IMG/VR virus record: IMGVR_UViG_3300031841_000579
Span: 1-21,660 of that record
Direction: 5' to 3' (one strand)
DNA: 21,660 bases
From: a virus
Shown here: piece after piece, positions 9,558 to 15,996 of the stretch
Layout of the letters: each line of letters starts with the position of its first letter
How positions within the stretch are numbered: position 1 is the stretch's first letter
The notes under the pieces: model-generated
What the model saw: the letters and a program-made list of their open reading frames with translations, nothing else
Databases searched by the model: none
Told to the model about the DNA's origin: nothing
Translations under genes and position numbers: made by a program

Positions 9558-11347
9558 TATAAACCAAAAGCCTCTGCTATAGAGGGCGGTTGGGCCTGTG
9601 GTGGCAGACCCTGACCACCCAACATTTGTTGTTGTATCATTTGTTGTTGCTCAGGTGATAAACCTGGTTCTTCAGGAGTGTAAAATTGTTTCATAACTTC
9701 AGTAATAGCATTAGGTGACTCGTATATAGCAATTGCAGCCATAGTTGCAGCAGGGTCTCCTTGTGCAGACCTAGCTAATATAGAATCAAATAAAACACCT
9801 TCTGCTTTGTTTTTACGTATACGTTCTTGTACTTTTTGTATATTTTCTAAACCATCAATATTATCTTGTAAAGTTTCTACGTCTATAACACCAGCTTGTA
9901 ATAATTGCAATCCAGTTACAATTTTTTGTGGTTCATCAAAACCAGCCATAACTCCGTATATACGTCTAGTTCTTAAATCTCCACCTATGTCCTTTAATGG
10001 TTGATAATTTTCAGAAAATGCAGAACCATTTAAATATCCTGCCATAGGTTTTTTTGTAACACCTGTGGTATATGCTAAAACTGTATCCATTTCTAATCTT
10101 TTAGCATCCATCTCAACAACTGCGTTTTTAATAATTTCTCTATATTCATTAATCATTAATGACATAGCGCCATTAAGTTCTTGTAAACCAGCACCTGTTA
10201 CAAACGAATTAGGTGACTGCGCATCATCTGTAACAGGGTAACCACCAACAAGCCTGAGTTGTCTTTCTAATCTATCAATTTGTTGAAACAACTGATATGG
10301 CATGTTATTTTGTGGTTTGCTGACCTGTGTACCTGGTGACAAATAGTTAACGGCAAATCTACCTTTTCTATATTGTCCTGATTCTATTTCACCTGAAATG
10401 TTTGTTTCAGTAAATACAGCGTCTTCCATAGCTATTGCTGACATAATATTTATTTTGGCCATCATACCCATAAGACCTATGACGTGGTCATACTGTCCTT
10501 TGAGTTGGTCAAAAGAAACACGTTTCATAAATACAAAAGGTGGTGTAGATAATACGTTAGGTATAAAGTCTAAAATTAATCTACGTTCAGGAAATACAAT
10601 GTATGTACCACCTTGGTCATAGTATTCTACAACTCTTACACCTGCTCGTGTATTATCTTCCCAGTCTTGTGAATTATTTGTGTCATAACTTAAAAAGTTT
10701 GTAGGCATAGGTGCAAAGTCTTTATCTGTATCATCATCGTCACCTTTTAATATTTCATTAGCAAACTCTGGATAAATCTGTGCAAGTTTATATCTAGGTA
10801 TTCTTCTTATAACAGCTAGTTCTCTAGGTTGTTGGTCAGGACCAAAGTTGCCAGGAAATGTATCATAAGGGTCTCTTAGTTCTGCACTAGGATAAACAAA
10901 TCCATTATCATCTAATTTTGTAGATATTACCCAAGCACAATAACCATAACCAGGTAACCATCTAGATGCTTGTTGTAACTGCGAAGTTAAATTTTGTGTA
11001 GCATCATAAGAAGTTACAATACGTTCTAGTTTTTCTGCTTGAAACTTTGCTCTTTCAGATTCATTACCATTAAGAATATCTACACGTACTTGTGGTACAC
11101 CAGATATTTTTTGTGCAAGTCTATCAATACCAGATTGTAATAAGTTAGGTGCAGGTAATAAATCAGCATCATCTGCATCCATAGCATTACCAAGTAAAGC
11201 AGCCATACCTTCAGAACCACCGTTAAGTATTGCTTTTATTCTAGCTTTAGCTATTTGACGTTCTTGTACAGCTTGTCCACCAACTAACTCAGCTGCAGAA
11301 TCTATTACTTCATCGTATGTTTTTTTGTCTAAACTTTCTATCCCCAT
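9557..11347 (-). CDS. Phage portal protein
   Basis: The 596-residue product has the length, order and composition of a portal, the dodecameric ring at the head vertex through which DNA passes. The N-terminal half contains APNLLQSGIDRLAQKISG and the typical aromatic block RWLPGYGYCAWVI, then DPYDTFPG. The middle has a helix-rich segment (GMMAKINIMSAIAMEDAVF) and LQELNGAMSLMINEYREII, which fit the stem and crown region. The C-terminus is Gln/Pro-rich (SPEQQQMIQQQMLGGQG) and probably disordered. The start ATG at 11347 overlaps the terminase stop by 10 bases. Immediate linkage to the terminase large subunit is the classic order. The exact portal subfamily is not certain to me. Confidence 0.87.
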   Translation of the reverse strand: MGIESLDKKTYDEVIDSAAELVGGQAVQERQIAKARIKAILNGGSEGMAALLGNAMDADDADLLPAPNLLQSGIDRLAQKISGVPQVRVDILNGNESERAKFQAEKLERIVTSYDATQNLTSQLQQASRWLPGYGYCAWVISTKLDDNGFVYPSAELRDPYDTFPGNFGPDQQPRELAVIRRIPRYKLAQIYPEFANEILKGDDDDTDKDFAPMPTNFLSYDTNNSQDWEDNTRAGVRVVEYYDQGGTYIVFPERRLILDFIPNVLSTPPFVFMKRVSFDQLKGQYDHVIGLMGMMAKINIMSAIAMEDAVFTETNISGEIESGQYRKGRFAVNYLSPGTQVSKPQNNMPYQLFQQIDRLERQLRLVGGYPVTDDAQSPNSFVTGAGLQELNGAMSLMINEYREIIKNAVVEMDAKRLEMDTVLAYTTGVTKKPMAGYLNGSAFSENYQPLKDIGGDLRTRRIYGVMAGFDEPQKIVTGLQLLQAGVIDVETLQDNIDGLENIQKVQERIRKNKAEGVLFDSILARSAQGDPAATMAAIAIYESPNAITEVMKQFYTPEEPGLSPEQQQMIQQQMLGGQGLPPQAQPPSIAEAFGL

Positions 11348-13248
11348 GGTGCTTCATTCATATCTGTTAACTTATAATCTCCATAACTAGGCTTGTAATC
11401 TGTTCCTACGTCTGCAAGCCGTTCTTTTTGCATACGCCTAAAAACTTTCATAGGAAACCAGCTTGCCATAACTATATCAGTTTTTTCCTTGTTTCGCTTA
11501 GAAACAGGTTTACCATCAAAGTATAACAACTGTTGCCTGTATTTTTGTATTTTAGCATTACTTTCAGAATCTCCTGTAGGTAAATGTATTTTTCTATTTT
11601 CAAATAAATCTGCCATAGCACCTACACCATACAATGGGTCATGTTTGTTTTTACCTGTTAGATGTCCTTGTAACTGTATACCACTACGTAGTGTAAATTC
11701 TTTTATAGAATCATCTAAACGTATTGCAGTTTGAAAACCATTTTCTTCTACTATCCAATGTCTACAATCGTATTTGTGTAACCAATCAGCCATTTGGTCT
11801 AGTGCAGCTCTAATACCACCACCTTGTCTATTTTCTAAATCTACTAAAAACAATTCACCTCTATAACTATCTATACCCCAAAGTACAGATGCTTGGAAAC
11901 CAGATGACGCAGGGTCTAATCCTGCAACTAAGTGTAAGTTTTGATATACCTGTCCCATAACTAAATCTGGTCGCATACATTGGTCAATCATGTTCATTGT
12001 AAATATTTGCGTACCTTCTACATAAGTTTGGTTGTAATAAACCATTTCAAATATCTGTCTACCACCTGTAGATTCTGCAGAACGTAACCTAGACATTAAC
12101 CAAGGGTAACTACGTTTAGTAGGCCATAACATACAATCTGTGTGTACTTCTTCTGTATGTTCTGGTAACTCACATTCTAGTTTGTGTGCAGATTCAACAA
12201 TAGAAGTAAAGTTATCTGACTCTAAAAGATGGTTATATAAATCATCAGGATGTTGTCTAGAACCTATAACAACTACAGCTGTATGTTCTTCTTTACGACT
12301 TGATAATGTTGTTGTCCACCATTGTCTTGTAGATTCTCTTGCACCAGGTTGCATAGTAGTTTGATGGTCTTCAATATCGTCTGCAATAATTAAATCACAG
12401 TCTCTTGATAATATCTTTCCACCTTTACCTACAGCAACCATAGTAGGTGACTTAATACCTGCAACTGTTCTAGTTCCAACAGTAAATTGATTTTGTGACC
12501 AGTTCTTTCCAGAACGGTTATCTGGTTTAAAAGATGTACCTGGGGGACAATATGCGTCTCTTAGTTCTTCGTTTGTATCAAGGACATCTAAGACCGCTGA
12601 AAGTGCATTCTTTGCAATGTCTTCGTTACCACCTACCCACATAATTCTAATGTTAGGGTTTTTACATATCTGATATACAGCAAAGTGTATTAACAGTTCT
12701 GTCTTTCCATGTCTTGGGGGTGACAGTATTAATAATTCTTTTCCTTTATTTATAGATTCAATAATGTTATTTATCCAGTTAACATGAAAGTCCGCGGTTT
12801 CGTACTTCTTACCTAGTTCTGTCCTAAAGTATTTGTTGCGAAAGCTAGAAAAATTTTCTAAGTTTCTTTGAGCTTCTTCTGATATTTCCCAGTCTTCGGC
12901 AGCAACAGAGTTTCTAGAATCAATCTTGTAGGCAGCAGCCATCCTGGAGACTGTAGCTGAGCTTGTCCCAAGGAGCAAAGATACCTCAGCTACACTAATG
13001 TCTCCATTAGCCAGTAGTTCAGCGTATCCTTCACTTACGAAAGCTTGGTAATACTGTCCCCTTCGTACACTAGCGTAGTCACCATCGTCAGATTTTAGCT
13101 TCCTATTAATTGGTTTCTCAACCTTGTCGTTATGTCGCTTGTCGGCTGCAAACTGTCGTTTCTGACAGGTGGGTGAACAGAATTTACGCTGTTTACCCTT
13201 TAATCTTTTCCTACAGCCTTGAGCTATACATACAACATTCTTTTGCAA
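11338..13248 (-). CDS. Terminase large subunit with N-terminal zinc-finger and HTH extension
   Basis: The packaging motor is recognised by Walker A SPPRHGKTE (residues ~176-183 from the TTG at 13248), Walker B DLIIADDIED (~285-294), and a C-terminal RNase-H-like nuclease with LDPASSG (Asp ~444), VEENGF and KTDIVMA (Asp ~590). Ahead of the motor lie Cys7, Cys12, Cys24 and Cys28, a likely zinc knuckle, and a helix-turn-helix (~82-109, DISVAEVSLLLGTSSATVSRM). No separate small terminase is seen, so this extension may supply DNA recognition. The frame is open back to TTG 13326 and ATG 13317, but those starts lack a ribosome-binding site and would add a hydrophobic MFLMFVIVVIV segment lying over a likely promoter. 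TTG 13248 follows AGAAAGTTA, the same signal used by the 380-aa gene, so I prefer it. Confidence 0.9.
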   Translation of the reverse strand: MQKNVVCIAQGCRKRLKGKQRKFCSPTCQKRQFAADKRHNDKVEKPINRKLKSDDGDYASVRRGQYYQAFVSEGYAELLANGDISVAEVSLLLGTSSATVSRMAAAYKIDSRNSVAAEDWEISEEAQRNLENFSSFRNKYFRTELGKKYETADFHVNWINNIIESINKGKELLILSPPRHGKTELLIHFAVYQICKNPNIRIMWVGGNEDIAKNALSAVLDVLDTNEELRDAYCPPGTSFKPDNRSGKNWSQNQFTVGTRTVAGIKSPTMVAVGKGGKILSRDCDLIIADDIEDHQTTMQPGARESTRQWWTTTLSSRKEEHTAVVVIGSRQHPDDLYNHLLESDNFTSIVESAHKLECELPEHTEEVHTDCMLWPTKRSYPWLMSRLRSAESTGGRQIFEMVYYNQTYVEGTQIFTMNMIDQCMRPDLVMGQVYQNLHLVAGLDPASSGFQASVLWGIDSYRGELFLVDLENRQGGGIRAALDQMADWLHKYDCRHWIVEENGFQTAIRLDDSIKEFTLRSGIQLQGHLTGKNKHDPLYGVGAMADLFENRKIHLPTGDSESNAKIQKYRQQLLYFDGKPVSKRNKEKTDIVMASWFPMKVFRRMQKERLADVGTDYKPSYGDYKLTDMNEAPWG

Positions 13249-13284
13249 TTTAACTAACTTTCTGTAGATGGTTGCGTAGTTATA

Positions 13285-13290
13285 ATTATA
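13285..13290 (-). promoter_or_regulatory. Candidate -10 box for the minus-strand packaging/virion operon
   Basis: On the minus strand a perfect TATAAT reads from 13290 to 13285. A start site about 7 bases on would fall near 13278, just ahead of the AGAAAG ribosome-binding site and the TTG at 13248. TTTGTA 18 bases upstream is a poor -35. This is the main reason for distrusting the longer terminase start, whose first codons would lie on top of the promoter. Confidence 0.5.
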
Positions 13291-13385
13291 TGGTACTATA
13301 ACCACAATTACAAACATCAAAAACAAGTAATTTGTTACAGGTGAAGTTGCAATCGGGATGCAGAAAGCTGCTGATAGGTAAAACT

Positions 13386-13495
13386 ATAACGTAGAAACGC
13401 AAAGGCAGTACCCAAGGACATAAGAAAAGTTTTGATTAGCTTCTTTTTTTTACTGGCCCGCTAGTGCCTAAAAAGACAACTGCGACTTACGTTAT
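13386..13495. repeat. Nested inverted repeats around a T8 tract in the divergent region
   Basis: ATAACGTA (13386-13393) is matched by TACGTTAT (13488-13495). Inside this, CGCA (13398-13401) matches TGCG (13481-13484) and GGCA (13404-13407) matches TGCC (13465-13468). A run of eight T lies at 13444-13451. The nesting suggests a long-range fold, but the spacers are unequal and the inner pairs are short. No coding frame of note is present from 13327 to 13550. Confidence 0.35.
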
Positions 13496-13550
13496 TCAGA
13501 ATTACCAGCATATATTTTATGGGTTACTGTATATATATTAAACATCTAGA

Positions 13551-13683
13551 TTAACACTGGTAGGTCAATTAGATGTCTGTACCTATACTATATATAGTGT
13601 AGCTGTACATTATTACATACCTACTGTATGTATACAGACATCTAACATAATATACCTACCAGATATAGTATCCTGTCTGTTAA
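13551..13683. repeat. Large AT-rich nested inverted repeat; candidate replication origin or regulatory hub
   Basis: TGGTAGGT (13558-13565) and TAGATGTCTGTA (13570-13581) are matched perfectly by TACAGACATCTA (13633-13644) and ACCTACCA (13654-13661); TTAACA (13551-13556) and TGTTAA (13678-13683) add an outer pair. Between the arms lie two further inverted repeats: the palindrome ACTATATATAGT (13587-13598, extendable to 13583-13602) and TACATAC-CTACT-GTATGTA (13614-13632). The whole is a cruciform or three-way-junction shape at the divide between opposite transcription units. That is typical of an origin or a shared operator, but which of these it is cannot be told from sequence. Confidence 0.6.
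13584..13598. promoter_or_regulatory. Palindromic operator-like site, copy 1
   Basis: TATACTATATATAGT occurs here and again, identical over 15 bases, at 19772-19786 just ahead of the 51-aa gene. A shorter relative (TACTATATATAACT) is at 13730-13743. The core ACTATATATAGT is a perfect palindrome, as expected for a dimeric DNA-binding protein. Simple AT-rich chance recurrence cannot be excluded. Confidence 0.4.
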
Positions 13684-13777
13684 ACACTACCATATGTAGT
13701 TAAATGCTATACCTTTACAGACTAATGGATACTATATATAACTACTGTTATTTAATCTGACCAATAGAGTGAACAGC

Positions 13778-13902
13778 TTGACAGTACTATCTCTTTCTAC
13801 TTCCGTGACGCCAGGTCTGTCCTGTTGTATCTGTCAATATAATCATATTTCTCTGAATCTTTCGCTTCCGCAATTTGCTTTTTGATGGGAAAGCAAAGTT
13901 GC
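13778..13902 (+). promoter_or_regulatory. Structured leader and possible promoter of the first plus-strand gene
   Basis: TTGACAGTAC (13778-13787) can pair with GTATCTGTCAA (13827-13837), leaving one bulge. TATAAT at 13838-13843 is a possible -10, although no good -35 is found. Further on, GCAATTTGCTTT (13870-13881) pairs with 13890-13902 around an eight-base loop with one bulged G, ending 24 bases before the ATG at 13927. The hairpin could affect access to the GGAG ribosome-binding site at 13918-13921. Evidence is by-eye complementarity only. Confidence 0.42.
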
Positions 13903-13926
13903 TTACGCTTTCAGATTGGAGAAACT

Positions 13927-14184
13927 ATGAATAATACTATTGACTATACAACAGTTATAGACTGTGGCTTATGTCACGAGGAAGTAGCTAAAGAGGATAG
14001 ATTACCTGTGCAAGCACGTTCACGCACTGGTGCTATATTCTATTGGCCTGCATATTTGCATAAAGACTGCATTTATACTCGTGGTACTCGCAGAATTATA
14101 GACTGTCACAAAGACAGTTATACCTACATTGCGAAGGCTAAGGCAGAAGCTGCCAAAGCTGAGCAATTAAAGTTAGGTGTATGA
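13927..14184 (+). CDS. Small putative zinc-binding protein, 85 aa
   Basis: This is the first gene of the plus-strand arm. It begins MNNTIDYTTVIDCGLCHEEV and carries CGLCHEE (Cys13, Cys16, His17) and later HKDC and DCHKD, a spacing that could bind one zinc ion. The C-terminus is an Ala/Lys/Glu-rich helix (YIAKAKAEAAKAEQLK). I chose ATG 13927 because GGAG sits 5 bases upstream. The frame extends back to a TTG at 13882, but that codon lies in the loop of a strong hairpin without a ribosome-binding site. The TGA stop lies within the outer arm of the next intergenic hairpin. Function is unknown; small zinc-binding proteins at the start of phage early regions often act on host machinery, which is only a guess here. 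Confidence 0.78.
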   Translation: MNNTIDYTTVIDCGLCHEEVAKEDRLPVQARSRTGAIFYWPAYLHKDCIYTRGTRRIIDCHKDSYTYIAKAKAEAAKAEQLKLGV

Positions 14185-14240
14185 GTGTATATCTAAGTAT
14201 GTTCTTTATCGGAGAACATACTTATATCTATGACACTCAT
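14181..14240 (+). ncRNA. Intergenic stem-loop 1 with TTATCGG loop
   Basis: The inner stem AAGTATGTTCT (14195-14205) pairs perfectly with AGAACATACTT (14213-14223) around TTATCGG. An outer stem ATGAGTGT (14181-14188) pairs with ACACTCAT (14233-14240). The stop codon of the previous gene is inside the outer arm. No U-tract follows, so it is not a standard terminator; the AAAGGA ribosome-binding site of the next gene follows about 20 bases on. The loop is shared with three other intergenic hairpins. Confidence 0.7.
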
Positions 14241-14278
14241 AGGTATATAAGCTATATAGAAAGGAAATGTGATTACAT

Positions 14279-14572
14279 ATGGCTAAAGAAATGAATCCAG
14301 TTGTCTGTGGTATAACTGGCGAAACTCTAACAGAGTGGAATCAAAGGACATTTGTCCAAAGATATATTGGAGGTAAGTTGCAAACTTTACCTTTGTATCT
14401 TGATATAAATGCAGTCTTAGACTTGCATAGACAATCAGATACATATATCCAAAAGAAAGCACAAGAAAAAGCTTTCGAACAAGCTGAATCTAGCGAATTT
14501 GATATGAGCTTTGATGAAGCTGATGGCGATTCTATGAACGCTGAATATGACAATGAAAATGTCATAGCATAA
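14279..14572 (+). CDS. Unknown small protein, 97 aa
   Basis: The product begins MAKEMNPVVCGITGETLTEW and has a very acidic C-terminal third (SSEFDMSFDEADGDSMNAEYDNENVIA). The first 45 residues include CGITGE and a basic, beta-prone segment (FVQRYIGGKLQTLPLY), so it may be a small folded domain with an acidic tail. Initiation is supported by AGAAAGGAA about 12 bases before the ATG, a slightly long spacing. It stands between two hairpins that share the TTATCGG loop. I recognise no family. Acidic tails are common in phage proteins that mimic DNA or bind basic partners, but nothing here proves that. Confidence 0.72.
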   Translation: MAKEMNPVVCGITGETLTEWNQRTFVQRYIGGKLQTLPLYLDINAVLDLHRQSDTYIQKKAQEKAFEQAESSEFDMSFDEADGDSMNAEYDNENVIA

Positions 14573-14582
14573 TATAATAAGT

Positions 14583-14619
14583 TATATATACTGTCGTTTA
14601 TCGGACGACAGTATATATA
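14583..14619 (+). ncRNA. Intergenic stem-loop 2 with TTATCGG loop
   Basis: A perfect 15-base stem (14583-14597 with 14605-14619) closes on the loop TTATCGG (14598-14604). It begins 10 bases after the previous stop codon and is followed by an A-rich stretch and AGAAGGGA, the ribosome-binding site of the gene at 14644. The stem sequence is unrelated to stem-loop 1 apart from AT-richness, while the loop is identical. The 3' arm also contains part of a TATAAT-like string (14618-14623), so a promoter role is an alternative reading. Confidence 0.7.
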
Positions 14620-14643
14620 TAATTAAAAAAGAAGGGATTTACT

Positions 14644-14862
14644 ATGCAAATCGTTGGCGATAGTTTTGAATTTGAATTAGATACAAAGCTATCAAAATTA
14701 TCTAAAGAAGAATTAGAAAGTATAGTGCAATGGATACTAACTGACTTGCAAAATTGGACAAACAATGGCGCTGTAGCAAATATTACACAACACTGTGCAA
14801 TGCTACATGAAGCAGTTAGTTATCAAATTGACAAAGCATACAAAAAATTGGAGGAAGTATGA
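14644..14862 (+). CDS. Unknown small helical protein, 72 aa
   Basis: This 72-residue acidic protein begins MQIVGDSFEFELDTKLSKLS and is predicted mostly helical, with one longer amphipathic segment (KEELESIVQWILTDLQNW) and a second helix with Cys and His (NITQHCAMLHEAVSYQIDKAY). AGAAGGGA lies 6 bases before the ATG. Its stop overlaps the ATG of the next gene as ATGA, so the two are translationally coupled and their products may act together. No family is recognised and no catalytic motif is visible. Confidence 0.75.
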   Translation: MQIVGDSFEFELDTKLSKLSKEELESIVQWILTDLQNWTNNGAVANITQHCAMLHEAVSYQIDKAYKKLEEV

Positions 14863-15068
14863 CTAATGACGAACAAAATACTATTGAGCTAGTTACATCT
14901 TTGTTGGGAAATATGGAACAAGCTATGCGTGGTTTAACTGTATTTGTAGAAACATCACGCAAAGAAATTGCAACACTTCAAACAGAAGTCAGTGCAATGA
15001 AACAACAAATTAAATATCTTATTGATACTATTCCATTAGAAAGCGAGTGGGATGATGAATCAATTTGA
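14859..15068 (+). CDS. Small coiled-coil protein, 69 aa
   Basis: The start overlaps the end of the previous gene by four bases (ATGA), and GGAGG is 6 bases upstream. The product (MTNDEQNTIELVTSLLGNME...) is almost entirely helical. Residues 15-60 have regularly spaced hydrophobic residues (LLGNMEQAMRGLTVFVETSRK, ATLQTEVSAMKQQIKYLI) that suggest a coiled coil and self-association. The C-terminus is acidic (SEWDDESI). The next gene starts 17 bases before its end. Function is unknown. Confidence 0.75.
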   Translation: MTNDEQNTIELVTSLLGNMEQAMRGLTVFVETSRKEIATLQTEVSAMKQQIKYLIDTIPLESEWDDESI

Positions 15069-15273
15069 TATTTACGAATACACAGATGAAAATCTTAAAA
15101 GAGATGAAAACTGTTTAACTGTAGACTTTTACTTCACAAGTGATGTGAGTAAAGATAGAGCAGTACAAATTGTTGATAACATGGTAAGTGATAATGATGG
15201 TATGCATACCAAATTAGTATCACATAGACCAGCTATATTTGTTAAATCTCCGTTTATCACTGATAGCAACTAA
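15052..15273 (+). CDS. Unknown small protein, 73 aa
   Basis: It overlaps the previous gene by 17 bases and starts with tandem ATGs (15052 and 15055) after GAGTGGG, so either Met may be used. The product (MMNQFDIYEYTDENLKRDEN...) alternates beta-like and helical segments: CLTVDFYFTSD, a helix DRAVQIVDNMVSD, then KLVSHRPAIFVKSPF. This could be a small alpha/beta fold. It ends at the last stop before a long structured gap, so it closes a three-gene coupled cluster. No family is recognised. Confidence 0.72.
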   Translation: MMNQFDIYEYTDENLKRDENCLTVDFYFTSDVSKDRAVQIVDNMVSDNDGMHTKLVSHRPAIFVKSPFITDSN

Positions 15274-15283
15274 ACAATTTATC

Positions 15284-15292
15284 TGCTAAAAT
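15284..15292 (+). promoter_or_regulatory. Candidate extended -10 promoter for the structured leader
   Basis: TGCTAAAAT fits an extended -10 (TGn followed by TAAAAT at 15287-15292). No convincing -35 is present, as is common for extended -10 promoters. A start 7-8 bases on would fall at A15300, exactly the first base of the three-way-junction stem. That exact coincidence supports both the promoter and the RNA structure. Confidence 0.52.
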
Positions 15293-15299
15293 GAAACGC

Positions 15300-15530
15300 A
15301 GCTATCTACATTGTTGTTCCCCTTTACAACTGTCAGGCAACTGACAACCATAATGTAGGTAGCTTGTAGCACATGAGTAGTAACTCAATTTCCGACTTCT
15401 GCTTGTGTGTTACGAGCTATCTATAAAAATACATAATGCCCTGTGTAGCGTACAGATAGCAAGAGTACGAAGGTGTGTAGTTCCGCACTACATACCTTTC
15501 GTTACTCTTTATCGCAGAGCAACGAAAGGA
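15300..15530 (+). ncRNA. Continuous structured leader RNA, candidate RNA switch ahead of the 153-aa gene
   Basis: The gap between genes is filled by adjoining stems. Module 1: 15300-15312 pairs with 15352-15364 (13 bp, one G-U), enclosing GTTGT-TCCCCTTT-ACAAC (15313-15330) and TGTCAG-GCAA-CTGACA (15331-15346, a GNRA tetraloop). Module 2: 15363-15373 pairs with 15406-15416, enclosing TGAGT-AGTA-ACTCA. Module 3: GCTATCT (15416-15422) pairs with AGATAGC (15454-15460). Module 4: 15461-15481 pairs with 15487-15509 with two single-base bulges. The 3' part of module 4 can instead pair with 15516-15529, which holds the ribosome-binding site of the gene at 15535. Almost no bases remain unpaired between modules. 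I know no Rfam family matching it. Confidence 0.68.
15495..15529 (+). ncRNA. Stem-loop 4 (TTATCGC loop) sequestering a ribosome-binding site
   Basis: CCTTTCGTTACTCT (15495-15508) pairs with AGAGCAACGAAAGG (15516-15529) with a single A-C mismatch around the loop TTATCGC. The GAAAGGA ribosome-binding site (15524-15530) is inside the 3' arm, five bases before the ATG at 15535. Formation of this stem should hide the site, while pairing of 15487-15509 with 15461-15481 should free it. The loop differs by one base from those of stem-loops 1 and 2. Confidence 0.68.
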
Positions 15531-15534
15531 AACT

Positions 15535-15996
15535 ATGGAAGTACACGGACATGAAATAACTATTGAGTCCTTGCCTACTAAAAAATATCTTGTAAGAGTC
15601 GCTTACTTACGTAATCAAATGTTTAGTGACCCTACAAACACTGATATTGACGAAAATAATGCAACAGCATTTGAATATACTGTTGACGCAAGTAGTTGTA
15701 GACAAGCAATAGATAAAGCATTAACTATAAACATGGTCGTTCAAGCAGAGACCATGATGAAATGGCCTATGATAATACCAGAAGACATGGCAAACAAAGA
15801 AGCTGTTATGGCATTTGGTGAATTTCTTGAAGAACGTGGATTATTCAGTGCATGGATGACTATAGACCCTACATCAGTACAGTGTACAGCTGTTGATGAC
15901 AAGGAACTACTAGAAACATTGACTGAAAATAATATAATGTCAAAGGCTAAAAATATGCCTAAAGATATAGAAGATTTTCTCAATAGGGAAAAATAA
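15535..15996 (+). CDS. Unknown protein, 153 aa, behind the structured leader
   Basis: The product begins MEVHGHEITIESLPTKKYLV and appears to be alpha/beta: an N-terminal strand-rich part (KYLVRVAYLRNQMF, FEYTVDASSC), a helix (CRQAIDKALTINMVVQAETM), then a Met- and Asp/Glu-rich C-terminal half ending in a helix (KNMPKDIEDFLNREK). No catalytic motif or membrane span is seen. The strong ribosome-binding site GAAAGGA is 4 bases from the ATG but buried in a hairpin, so expression may be controlled by RNA folding. It directly precedes the MoxR-like ATPase gene by 23 bases and is probably co-transcribed with it. A role linked to the ATPase/VWA pair is possible but unproven. Confidence 0.78.
   Translation: MEVHGHEITIESLPTKKYLVRVAYLRNQMFSDPTNTDIDENNATAFEYTVDASSCRQAIDKALTINMVVQAETMMKWPMIIPEDMANKEAVMAFGEFLEERGLFSAWMTIDPTSVQCTAVDDKELLETLTENNIMSKAKNMPKDIEDFLNREK

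Noticed and set aside
13441-13451. T8 tract as a terminator
   Set aside because: Only a weak imperfect stem precedes it on the plus strand and no gene ends nearby.
13882-13926. TTG 13882 as the start of the first plus-strand gene
   Set aside because: It lies in a hairpin loop without a ribosome-binding site, whereas ATG 13927 has GGAG five bases upstream.
15300-15364. Cloverleaf-like region considered as a tRNA
   Set aside because: It has only two internal arms, a 13-bp closing stem, no T-loop TTC-like signature and no anticodon-type seven-base loop.
15291-15425. Two 17-codon frames (ATG 15291 and ATG 15374) as leader peptides
   Set aside because: Neither has a ribosome-binding site, both lie within paired regions, and the first ATG would lie upstream of the predicted transcript start.
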